From IMG/VR virus record IMGVR_UViG_3300010885_020608, positions 1 to 30,419 of that record: DNA of 30,419 nucleotides, one strand, 5' to 3'. The stretch's first letter is position 1. Each line of letters starts with the position of its first letter. This DNA comes from a virus. Of the stretch, positions 17,796-24,974 are shown piece by piece. The notes under the pieces were generated by a model, which saw only the letters and a list, made by a program, of their open reading frames with translations, ran no database searches and was not told the DNA's origin. Made by a program: the position numbers and the translations under genes.

Positions 17796-18418
17796 AAATA
17801 TTAGAAGAAGACGACCTTGAATTGATGGTGCAAACCTCTTTGGAAATTTATGCCAAAGCTGAGCCTGACAAATATCCCGACTTCAAAATTACTCAAGATC
17901 CTGAAAGAGAAGATCGTTTCCGTAAGTTTTACAAGTTATTTGTAATGCCATCTAGATTTAACAATCACAATGTTAGAAGAGCATTTGGACTGTACAATAG
18001 CAATGATGAATGCGTTGCACTAGTTGGAGTACGACGTTGGGGACACATTCCAAGTTGGTCTGTCAGCTGGTTGCTCAGTGCCAACAAGGGTGTTAAATTT
18101 ATTCCGTTATTTAGAATCATCATGGCTGAATTGTGCAAATTTCACGAAGAAGCCAATATGAATGAATTTTTTGTTACATACCCAACAGACAGGGAATCAG
18201 CATACAGTAGAATCATGTTGCCGTTTCGCGAAAAATATTTTACATTTGTTGAATGTACTGTGTCTAAAGGTGAGCGTCATGCGTACGGATTTATCCATGA
18301 ATTAATGGGCGGAGTACTACATCCGCATGATATGACGTTAAGAAGATATATATTGCGTAGAGACAATACTGAGCCAGAATCGGCAGGCGGTCAAGCAATT
18401 AGGAAGAAAAAAGAATAA
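17780..18418 (+). CDS. GNAT-like acyltransferase, second
   Basis: 212 residues; AAGGA lies seven bases upstream of the ATG, inside the previous gene. It has the GNAT order with an N-terminal ILEEDDLELMVQTSLEIY helix, a strand near FGLYNSNDECVALVGVRR (about 69-86), a SWLLSANKGVKFIPLFRII stretch (acyl-CoA loop and helix, about 97-115) and FFVTYPTDRESAYSRIM. The C-terminus is basic (RRYILRRDNTEP, ending in RKKKE), which could hold it on a nucleic acid or on a membrane surface. It is only distantly like the first GNAT-like gene at 16199. Overlaps the desaturase start by one base (TAATG). Substrate unknown; the neighbouring desaturase makes an acyl substrate conceivable. Confidence 0.45.
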   Translation: MSYNLKILEEDDLELMVQTSLEIYAKAEPDKYPDFKITQDPEREDRFRKFYKLFVMPSRFNNHNVRRAFGLYNSNDECVALVGVRRWGHIPSWSVSWLLSANKGVKFIPLFRIIMAELCKFHEEANMNEFFVTYPTDRESAYSRIMLPFREKYFTFVECTVSKGERHAYGFIHELMGGVLHPHDMTLRRYILRRDNTEPESAGGQAIRKKKE

Positions 18419-19320
18419 TGTCAAATATTAAAGAGTGGTTAATCACTCAAGCTGATTTATACAAAAAAACAAAACAAGTTCCATACATATTGGCAATTTG
18501 GTTTCCTTATCATATTATGGCCGCGGTGGCCATTGCGTATGCAATTGCAACTGGATGGAGTTGGTGGTTGCCATTGACTGCTGTATGCGGATGGGTGCTA
18601 CTGGATGGAGTCGGTAACAATTTGACATTACATCGATTCTTGAGTCATCGTAGTTGGCAACCTAGAAAGTGGATGGAACCATTTTTATTATGGGCCGCTG
18701 TCATGGTTGGCGAAGGTAGTCCGTTATGGTGGGCGGCATTGCATCGTGGGCATCATCATAAAGTAAGTGACATCACCGGTAAAGATATTCATACGCCTGT
18801 TGGCAATGGCTGGTTGCACAGTTACATGGGCTGGCAATTTGGTATTACACAAAATAGCGTGAGTTTTAGATATGCAGTTGATTTATTACGCGATAAACGT
18901 GTGGTATTTTGTCATGAACATTACAATAAAATTATCTATGCAACATTACTGTCAAGTTGTTTGTTGTTTGGATTACAGTTTACAGTATGGTTTTTTGTTA
19001 TTGGTAGTTTGATGAGTCTCCATGCAGACGGGTTAGTAAACACATTTGGTCATGTACCAGCGGCCGGCTACAGAAATTTTGATATCAAAGATTGCAGTAC
19101 AAATGTATGGTGGATTGGTTATTTTCATTGGGGAAGTGGCTGGCACAATAACCACCACCAACGAGCAAGCAGTTTTGATTTTGGAACAAGTGTCAGTGGT
19201 AGACCACATGAGTTTGATCCTTGCATGATCTTAATGATACCTTTTGCATCCTTTGCGGAAATTAAAAGATTGTGGAGTTTGCGTAAAGATGCTATAATGA
19301 ATAAAAAGGAATTAAAATGA
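18418..19320 (+). CDS. acyl-lipid/acyl-CoA delta-9-type fatty acid desaturase
   Basis: 300 residues, close to the usual size for bacterial desaturases. All three histidine boxes are present: HRFLSH (72-77), HRGHH (109-113) and HNNHH (243-247), which bind the di-iron centre. A NTFGH segment (208-212) and IHTPVGNGWLHSYMGW after the second box match the delta-9 stearoyl-CoA desaturase family. Hydrophobic stretches at about 23-66, 84-100 and 175-202 fit four membrane passes. It introduces a double bond into fatty acyl chains using oxygen and an electron donor supplied by the host. It starts in a TAATG overlap with the GNAT-like gene and ends in an ATGA overlap with ThyX, so it is in a true operon. 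No missing key residue is seen. Confidence 0.85.
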   Translation: MSNIKEWLITQADLYKKTKQVPYILAIWFPYHIMAAVAIAYAIATGWSWWLPLTAVCGWVLLDGVGNNLTLHRFLSHRSWQPRKWMEPFLLWAAVMVGEGSPLWWAALHRGHHHKVSDITGKDIHTPVGNGWLHSYMGWQFGITQNSVSFRYAVDLLRDKRVVFCHEHYNKIIYATLLSSCLLFGLQFTVWFFVIGSLMSLHADGLVNTFGHVPAAGYRNFDIKDCSTNVWWIGYFHWGSGWHNNHHQRASSFDFGTSVSGRPHEFDPCMILMIPFASFAEIKRLWSLRKDAIMNKKELK

Positions 19321-20012
19321 ATGTCAAACTCTTATCTTACAGTCAACCCACATCTGAATTCGCATCTATGGGCATTGACAACGTGCAAGAACTCATTGCA
19401 TACTGTGCCCGTGTCAGCAATCCCTCCAATCAACTCAATACAGACACCAGTGAAAAGCTCATACGATATCTTATTAAGCACCAACATTGGAGCCCGCTCG
19501 AAATGGTGTCCGCCTGCATCGAGATTACTACTACAAGAGATATTGCAAGACAAATCCTTAGACACAGAAGTTTCAGCTTTCAAGAATTCAGCCAGCGTTA
19601 CGCTGATCCAACAAAGGATCTCAGCTTTGTACTTAGAGATGCTCGCAAACAAGATACCAAAAATAGACAAAACAGTATAGAGTTAGATATTCAAAACAAT
19701 GACGCAGATCGTTTTCTTGCTTATCAATGGGAGCGTATGCAACAGCTGGTAATTGATCAAGCACTTGTTTCTTACCAGTGGGCAATTGAAAAGGGCATTG
19801 CAAAAGAACAAGCTCGAGCTGTATTGCCAGAAGGCCTAACTGAAAGCAGATTGTACATGAACGGAACATTACGTAGCTGGATACACTTTATTGAATTGCG
19901 TAGTGCCAATGGTACGCAATTGGAACACCAAGAAGTTGCATTGGCCTGTGCAGAAGTTATTGCAAAAATATTTCCAATGACTAGTGATTTAGTTAATAAT
20001 CAAAATGATTGA
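19317..20012 (+). CDS. thyX: flavin-dependent thymidylate synthase ThyX
   Basis: 231 residues; AAGGA precedes the ATG and the start overlaps the desaturase stop (ATGA). The ThyX signature RHRx7S is complete: RHRSFSFQEFS at residues 82-92, followed by QRYADP. The upstream HQHWSPLEM (55-63) matches the family's substrate-binding segment, and a C-terminal WIHFIELRSANGTQLEHQE region (about 188-206) supplies further dUMP- and FAD-contacting residues. It makes dTMP from dUMP with FAD, NADPH and methylenetetrahydrofolate, in the cytoplasm. It is common in phages and supplies thymidine for genome replication. It is the best understood enzyme of this block. The next gene overlaps it by eight bases. 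Confidence 0.92.
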   Translation: MNVKLLSYSQPTSEFASMGIDNVQELIAYCARVSNPSNQLNTDTSEKLIRYLIKHQHWSPLEMVSACIEITTTRDIARQILRHRSFSFQEFSQRYADPTKDLSFVLRDARKQDTKNRQNSIELDIQNNDADRFLAYQWERMQQLVIDQALVSYQWAIEKGIAKEQARAVLPEGLTESRLYMNGTLRSWIHFIELRSANGTQLEHQEVALACAEVIAKIFPMTSDLVNNQND

Positions 20013-20274
20013 AAGTATAAAAAAGTTTTTCAATTGGGGTTTATGGCCATGGAATTGGTGTGTTGGTTACGACCCAATAAGTGAAGGACGCATGGCACAC
20101 GAATATACCGATAGTGTTGCAAGAGACGAAATAACACGTAGGTATAATGAGTACTATCATAATCCAGCAACGCCATTGGTTAACCCAGAAAGGTTTGATC
20201 CATTGAATCCGCCAAAAGGTTGGGCATGGGACCCATATTATCATATATGGTTGATGAGAAAGGAAAAGAAATGA
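20005..20274 (+). CDS. small Trp-rich protein of unknown function
   Basis: 89 residues, starting eight bases before the thyX stop. Residues 8-18 are strikingly aromatic (FFNWGLWPWNW), followed by Cys-Val-Gly-Tyr-Asp; the middle has an Arg/Glu/Tyr helix (ARDEITRRYNEYYHN) and the tail reads PPKGWAWDPYYHIWLMRKEKK. Pro-Leu-Asn-Pro-Pro and Trp-Ala-Trp-Asp recall WW-ligand or membrane-interface segments, but no family is recognised. The C-terminus overlaps the MFS transporter start (ATGA), so it may be an accessory or interface partner of that transporter, which is inference from position. Confidence 0.5.
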   Translation: MIESIKKFFNWGLWPWNWCVGYDPISEGRMAHEYTDSVARDEITRRYNEYYHNPATPLVNPERFDPLNPPKGWAWDPYYHIWLMRKEKK

Positions 20275-21869
20275 CACGCAGAATGGAGTTTAAAATAATG
20301 ATGAATTTTTCAAAATCTTGGTTTTTCTGGGGAGGGTGTCTGGCTACAATATTAGGGGTAGCATTACACTTACCAATGTTCCTAATGGCCGATGGGTGCG
20401 GTTATATGCTGGCCGGAATGCCTATGAGCGGCGATCTGTATATCGGAATGGCGGCTATTGTTCTTGGTTTTATATCTTGTGCATACGGACTAATACCCGA
20501 TAACAATCAATCATATTCTAATACGACTATTCGTGTCGGCACCTTAGATGATGCACCAATAACTCGGGCACATATTGGTTTATTAATTGTGATGTCGTTG
20601 GCTATTATTATTGATGTAATGAAGCCAACTTCGTTATCGTTTATTATGCCATACATGGCCACGGAGTATGGACTTAAATCCCCACTTAATCCAGGAGGAA
20701 CTATCCCTGTATCATATTTGGCATTGTCGGGTATTACTGGCACAGTATTAGGATCTTTCTTATGGGGTTGGTTAGCTGATAAAATAGGTCGACGTGGATC
20801 TATTATACTTGCTGGAATTGGATTTATAGGAACGTCTATTTGTGGCACCATGCCAGATTTTTGGTGGAATGTTATAATGTGTTTCTTAATGGGAGTAGCA
20901 GTAGGTGGACTATTTCCTATCTGTTACGCACTACTATCAGAAGTTATCCCGGCAAGACACCGCAGTTGGATCATGGCTTTGATTGGTGCAAACATAGTCC
21001 TTGGTTATATTGTAACCAGTTGGGCCACTGCCGCTTTGGTACCTATTTACAGTTGGCGAATACTTTGGTTAATAGGATTTCCAACTGGTATTTTGTTTGT
21101 TATGTTACAGCGTTGGATTCCAGAAAGCCCAAGGTTCTTGGCCGCACAAGGTAGAACAGATGAAGCAGAACAGGTAATGGCCAAATATGGTGCTGTTATT
21201 ATTAAAGATACCGCACCAGATGGTAAAGTTAAAGATACTAGTCGTTGGATAGATTTGTTTAAACCTGGACTAACTGGTATATCTTTAAGTATTACTTTGT
21301 TAGGCTTGGCCGCAGGGTTTGTATTATTTGGATTTAATCTGTGGATACCCACTAACCTACGCAAGTTAGGATTTACCGAGGCTGATACTATTCTGCGTAA
21401 TGCGGCAATATTTGGATTGCCCATGTCGTTTATAGTAACAGGACTATACGGGTTCTGGAGTAGTAAGAAAACCATAATCTTACTAGCATTGGTTACAGCG
21501 TTGTCTTTATTAGGATTTGCTCTTGCCGGTAACTCCATTATTGAACATAGATGGTTATTGTATGTCTTATTAGTAACGCCAATTACCGGCATTAGTGCGT
21601 TAAGTTCTGTTTTGGGTGTGTATAGTTCTGAAATATATCCTACTAACATTAGATCTCGAGGTGCTGGATTGTCAGCTGGCATTGGAAAGTTTGGTGGCAT
21701 ACTTATAATTGCCATGACTACTTTTGCTATAGTGGCTCCAACCATCTTGACAATATCATTATTTGGTGCCATAACATTGACTATAGCAGTTTTATTAGTA
21801 GCCAAATACGGAACAGAAACACGCAATTGTTCATTGGAAGCAATAGATAATACAAACAAGGCAATATAA
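20271..21869 (+). CDS. major facilitator superfamily transporter
   Basis: 532 residues from the ATG in the ATGA overlap at 20271; a longer in-frame form from 20220 lies inside the previous gene and is unlikely. The family signature is clear: GWLADKIGRR at residues 166-175 (loop 2-3 motif A) and PESPRFL from residue 284 (end of the sixth core helix). Hydrophobic segments are frequent throughout. Two extra hydrophobic stretches, roughly residues 17-35 and 45-65, precede the twelve core helices, so about fourteen passes are expected. The PESPR motif and motif A resemble sugar, aromatic-acid and niacin-type porters; the substrate cannot be called. It should sit in the host inner membrane and exchange a small molecule using a proton gradient. 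A complete MFS transporter is unusual cargo for a phage. Confidence 0.85.
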   Translation: MTRRMEFKIMMNFSKSWFFWGGCLATILGVALHLPMFLMADGCGYMLAGMPMSGDLYIGMAAIVLGFISCAYGLIPDNNQSYSNTTIRVGTLDDAPITRAHIGLLIVMSLAIIIDVMKPTSLSFIMPYMATEYGLKSPLNPGGTIPVSYLALSGITGTVLGSFLWGWLADKIGRRGSIILAGIGFIGTSICGTMPDFWWNVIMCFLMGVAVGGLFPICYALLSEVIPARHRSWIMALIGANIVLGYIVTSWATAALVPIYSWRILWLIGFPTGILFVMLQRWIPESPRFLAAQGRTDEAEQVMAKYGAVIIKDTAPDGKVKDTSRWIDLFKPGLTGISLSITLLGLAAGFVLFGFNLWIPTNLRKLGFTEADTILRNAAIFGLPMSFIVTGLYGFWSSKKTIILLALVTALSLLGFALAGNSIIEHRWLLYVLLVTPITGISALSSVLGVYSSEIYPTNIRSRGAGLSAGIGKFGGILIIAMTTFAIVAPTILTISLFGAITLTIAVLLVAKYGTETRNCSLEAIDNTNKAI

Positions 21870-21870
21870 A

Positions 21871-21900
21871 ATGAAAATACTAGCACAGCACTGGATCTAA
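21871..21900 (+). other. nine-codon mini-ORF between transporter and oxygenase
   Basis: ATG to TAA, encoding MKILAQHWI, fills the 31-base gap exactly: it starts one base after the transporter stop, and its stop is directly followed by the ATG of the oxygenase (TAAATG). It has no Shine-Dalgarno of its own beyond the upstream AT-rich end. It could couple translation of the two genes or be chance; no conservation data are available here. Confidence 0.25.
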
Positions 21901-22695
21901 ATGATTAAAACAATTGCCAACCAACCTTACATTAACTTTGATCAATATGTAGATATTGACAAATTGAATTCACTTAAACTTGAAGTCTGCAAAGCGTTTT
22001 CGCAATCGTGGGCAACTGGTCAAGTGTTGCCAAGTGTGGCTGGCATTGGTCCAAATTGGCCAGATGGTAGTGGCAAATTACCATCTCCAGTTGGTAGAGA
22101 ATTAGTTGATGCCTTGCATTATACCAAACGTAATCCAGACGCACTTGGACATGAAGAAGTCATTGAGTTAACTAAAAATATTAATTCTTATGCTTATATG
22201 TTTTTAAAACTGATAGGAGATAATCTAGGAATTGGTTATAATTTATATCTTCGTGCTCCTACTACCAGTGATTACAATGATAAACATTTAGAAAACAAAA
22301 CCACATATACAAAACCAGCAGAATATTTTAGAGGGCTTATTAGTTGGGTACATCAACAACAAATATTCAATCAAATTGGTCGCATAGTTGTATTCTTTAA
22401 CGACCAAGACCAGTATTGTCTGATGCACAGAGATCGTAGTGCATTAAACCCAGTAGAAAAACCAGATCAGTTTGTATGGATTAATTTTTTCGTAGACCGC
22501 AAACAATTTTATTTGTTTGATGGAGAAACTGGAGAAGAGCATCCAGTAGAAGGACAAGTATCATGGTTTGATACAGAAAACTGGCATGCCAGTAAGCCAA
22601 GCCCGTTTGCGGCATTCAGTATTCGATTTGATGGAGTATTCAGTGATGTCTGGCTCAAAAAAACCAAACTCACTGATTATCGTCTAGCTCCATAG
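21901..22695 (+). CDS. 2OG-Fe(II) oxygenase-like protein
   Basis: 264 residues. The oxygenase core is in the C-terminal half: His176-x-Asp178 (MHRDRS) and a distal His229 (NWHASKP) as iron ligands, with Arg242 (FSIRFDG) as the probable 2-oxoglutarate anchor. The residues between carry the strands FVWINFFV and QFYLFDG typical of the double-stranded beta-helix. The N-terminal 150 residues, including LPSPVGRELVDALHY, are not assigned. The substrate is unknown. It is the last gene of the plus-strand block, and its 3' end overlaps the convergent PP-loop gene by 26 bases, so no terminator lies between them. Confidence 0.6.
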   Translation: MIKTIANQPYINFDQYVDIDKLNSLKLEVCKAFSQSWATGQVLPSVAGIGPNWPDGSGKLPSPVGRELVDALHYTKRNPDALGHEEVIELTKNINSYAYMFLKLIGDNLGIGYNLYLRAPTTSDYNDKHLENKTTYTKPAEYFRGLISWVHQQQIFNQIGRIVVFFNDQDQYCLMHRDRSALNPVEKPDQFVWINFFVDRKQFYLFDGETGEEHPVEGQVSWFDTENWHASKPSPFAAFSIRFDGVFSDVWLKKTKLTDYRLAP

Positions 22696-23743
22696 TGGCT
22701 TTTAAACCATTATCATCTTGCCATAAGAATCCCCAGGCATTGTTATAACGAGTAATGCTTGGTAGACTAGGCCATTTAGTTTTATAGATCTTATACTTTT
22801 CATTTGTCCATATATCGTTAATTAGATTCTTAGCAGGCAATTTATAGGTATTCCATTTACCACCAACTTTGGTTTCTTTGGTATACAATGCCCATTGTTG
22901 ATATTGCTCGCTATCAAAAAAGTTAACAACATTAGATGCAATGTATTCGGCTTGCCATGCCATTGGAGCATGCATACTCATGCGATACTTGACTGCTTGC
23001 CATTTCATTGTAAAATTTAACCACCATAAAAAATCGTGATTGGTATCTATATCTACAGGACATGCGTTGACAAGATCATATAACAATTGCTCGCGTTCAT
23101 CTCTATAGGCTTCGCGTTTATTAAGTAGCCAAATTAAACTGGTAGTTTCCCATGGCTTGTGTATTGCATCAAAATCTAAAGTAGAATCCATATAACTTTT
23201 TAAAGTTAAACTGCCAAACAAGTTATCAGCACATTCACCTGTTATACAAAGATAATTGGGATTTGTAATTATGTCATAGTAGTCATTGCTTGGCAATAAC
23301 CTGGCGCCAAAGTAAGGCAACACAATCTCATTGAAAAAATCTGGATTTTCAATTTGACTATCTTCGTTTACTGCAAGCCATATGCTATCTTTTAATGTAT
23401 TCCATTTTGGATGACTTATTAGTAAAGAAATAATTAAAGTTGAATCAATGCCACCTGAATGAAATACAACAATACGTTCTTTATTGCCTGTTGAAAACTT
23501 ATCGATGCATTCATCAATCCTCGCATAACTTGCCGCACTAAAACTTGGTACAATGCTTGGTTTGCTTGGAATAGGACTATTGTTATAAACTTCAATGCCT
23601 GATACGTCAATGGTACCAGTTCTATCACTGAGACTGATCCAAGGGTTGAACATTTTTAAAAATTCTCTAGTCACTGGATCTACAGTTTTAAATGCTTCAC
23701 TGCGATAGAGTCGGTGTGGAATATAGTATAATAGTTTTTTCAT
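22670..23743 (-). CDS. second stand-alone PP-loop asparagine-synthetase-like enzyme
   Basis: 357 residues, starting in a TAATG overlap with the upstream gene on the minus strand. SGGIDS at residues 96-101 is the ATP-pyrophosphatase loop, and GECADNLFGS at 169-178 matches the GEGGDELFGG segment of asparagine synthetase B, with Glu170 and Asp173 kept in phase. Residues 1-80 are not the glutaminase domain (no Cys2), so, as in the 16842 gene, ammonia or another amine must come from elsewhere. The C-terminal half is Trp-rich and helical. The enzyme probably adenylates a carboxylate to form an amide or related bond; the substrate is not predictable. It is not a close copy of the plus-strand enzyme and has a longer N-terminus. 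Confidence 0.7.
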   Translation of the reverse strand: MKKLLYYIPHRLYRSEAFKTVDPVTREFLKMFNPWISLSDRTGTIDVSGIEVYNNSPIPSKPSIVPSFSAASYARIDECIDKFSTGNKERIVVFHSGGIDSTLIISLLISHPKWNTLKDSIWLAVNEDSQIENPDFFNEIVLPYFGARLLPSNDYYDIITNPNYLCITGECADNLFGSLTLKSYMDSTLDFDAIHKPWETTSLIWLLNKREAYRDEREQLLYDLVNACPVDIDTNHDFLWWLNFTMKWQAVKYRMSMHAPMAWQAEYIASNVVNFFDSEQYQQWALYTKETKVGGKWNTYKLPAKNLINDIWTNEKYKIYKTKWPSLPSITRYNNAWGFLWQDDNGLKATMELDDNQ

Positions 23744-24372
23744 TACATTAACATTGATAAGAAAGAGTCTTCGTCCATTGCAGAACGAAGTGCAACAAAA
23801 TCTTCTTTGGACTTTGCTTTACGAATAGCAGTTTGATGACGAATACGCAAACGTTCCAATTTACGAATCAATGACTGCCTGTTTTCATATTTGTTTATAA
23901 TGATACCAACAGCCGCTTCTCTGTCTATGCCAGTTTCATCTGCATAATCGTGTATCGTACCAACATCCAAATTGTGAAACACATCTGAGTTTTCCCACAT
24001 CAAGGCGGCCTGATATTTCATTTCATATGCTTCAAGTTGCCATTCAACTACAGGACTAAATCTTCTGTAGCCGTGTGTAAGTCTTTGATAAAGCTCATGC
24101 ATGAAGCCAACACGAGCCTGTAGTATTTGGCTTAGTGTTTGTGTGCCTTCATCTTTTTGACACTTGACACAATTGGTATTTCTAGGACCATCAAACTCAA
24201 GACGGTAATTTAGTTTACCTTGTTTGATATCGTTGGCATATTCTTCGTCAATGCCGTATACTCTGCATATTGCTCTAAATTCCAAGGCACAGGCACTTTC
24301 TAGAACTGCTAAACTATCAGCCCACGCTAGTACTTCGTTTTCGGCTGTGCATGCCAATGCTAACCATTGCAT
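23743..24372 (-). CDS. phage protein of unknown function, helical
   Basis: 209 residues; GGAG lies ahead of the ATG with normal spacing (GGAGATTATCTTATG). The protein is mainly helical with a single Cys-x-x-Cys (NCVKCQ, about residues 87-92) that might bind zinc or form a disulphide. A C-terminal basic helix (LIRKLERLRIRHQTAIRKAKSKED) runs from about residue 166 to 189, then a short SFLSMLM end. No signal peptide, membrane helix or catalytic motif is recognised. It is followed by the PP-loop gene in a one-base overlap, so they are probably co-expressed. The 53-base gap upstream holds a perfect 12-base palindrome. Confidence 0.5.
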   Translation of the reverse strand: MQWLALACTAENEVLAWADSLAVLESACALEFRAICRVYGIDEEYANDIKQGKLNYRLEFDGPRNTNCVKCQKDEGTQTLSQILQARVGFMHELYQRLTHGYRRFSPVVEWQLEAYEMKYQAALMWENSDVFHNLDVGTIHDYADETGIDREAAVGIIINKYENRQSLIRKLERLRIRHQTAIRKAKSKEDFVALRSAMDEDSFLSMLM

Positions 24373-24391
24373 AAGATAATCTCCGTTGTAT

Positions 24392-24403
24392 AGATAATTA
24401 TCT
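24392..24403 (-). promoter_or_regulatory. 12-bp perfect palindrome upstream of minus-strand gene
   Basis: AGATAATTATCT, centred about 25 bases before the start codon of the gene at 24372, is its own reverse complement. It might be an operator or a hairpin end. No good sigma-70 boxes could be placed around it, and an AT-rich palindrome this short can arise by chance. Confidence 0.25.
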
Positions 24404-24425
24404 TTGAGTTAAGGTGCAGTATTGC

Positions 24426-24974
24426 CTAATTGACAACAAGGTCAGGTTCAAATCTAATGCTCAATACTAGTCTATGATTAGGTGAATGGTTTACGACATT
24501 ATGTGGAACATCAACCCTAACAAACTTTGGCACATTGATTATGGTTGAATCAATGATGGTTGGTGCTTCGTTCCAGGTTAATTTTAGATATTGTAACTTT
24601 TCGTCTGTCTTTTCTTCAGTTAATGTGTAATTGCCACTATACCAATGCATAATGCCTAAATCAGAGTGCTCAAGCGGAATATTCAATGCATAGTTACTTG
24701 CATTGTCTCTTGCTAAATTATAACCATCTACATGTATGCGTATACTTGCTTCGGGCTTTACTCCAAAAATAATAACAGACTTTGGAATGCATTTTGGTTG
24801 TCCAAGTTTGTCTTTAAGTTGTTCGTATAGGAAGCTTTTTAATGCAAGATCTTTATCAAGACTTAATACTTTACTCATAATATGAGCTTCTTTTTTATTT
24901 ACATATGAGCTCATAATATGTGAACGGATTATCTCCTCACTGGCTCCTAAATCTACTGGTTGGTGTAATATCAT
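24426..24974 (-). CDS. third 2OG-Fe(II) oxygenase-like protein
   Basis: 182 residues from the ATG at 24974, which overlaps the upstream stop (ATGA) and has AAGG seven bases before it. In-frame ATGs at 24914 and 24878 are alternatives; an AGAAG precedes the latter. The beta-helix core shows His81-x-Asp83 (IRIHVDG), a strand YALNIPL, and VPHNVVNHSPNHRLVLSIRF, giving His158 as the distal iron ligand and Arg168 as the likely 2-oxoglutarate contact. The layout resembles aspartyl/asparaginyl hydroxylases and the gene at 15668, so the window holds three members. Substrate unknown. An 11-base repeat duplicates the HIMS stretch near its N-terminus. Confidence 0.55.
   Translation of the reverse strand: MILHQPVDLGASEEIIRSHIMSSYVNKKEAHIMSKVLSLDKDLALKSFLYEQLKDKLGQPKCIPKSVIIFGVKPEASIRIHVDGYNLARDNASNYALNIPLEHSDLGIMHWYSGNYTLTEEKTDEKLQYLKLTWNEAPTIIDSTIINVPKFVRVDVPHNVVNHSPNHRLVLSIRFEPDLVVN
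24874..24920 (-). repeat. 11-bp direct repeat at the oxygenase N-terminus
   Basis: CATATTATGAG (minus strand) occurs at 24874-24884 and 24910-24920, in phase and 36 bases apart, so HIMS is encoded twice. Each copy is embedded in an imperfect palindrome with CTCATA and TATGAG half-sites. It places two candidate start codons in identical surroundings. Confidence 0.5.

Noticed and set aside
21047-21886. Minus-strand open frame of 279 codons opposite the MFS transporter
   Set aside because: It is the antisense shadow of the transporter: no start signal, no recognised domain, and the plus strand has clear MFS motifs.
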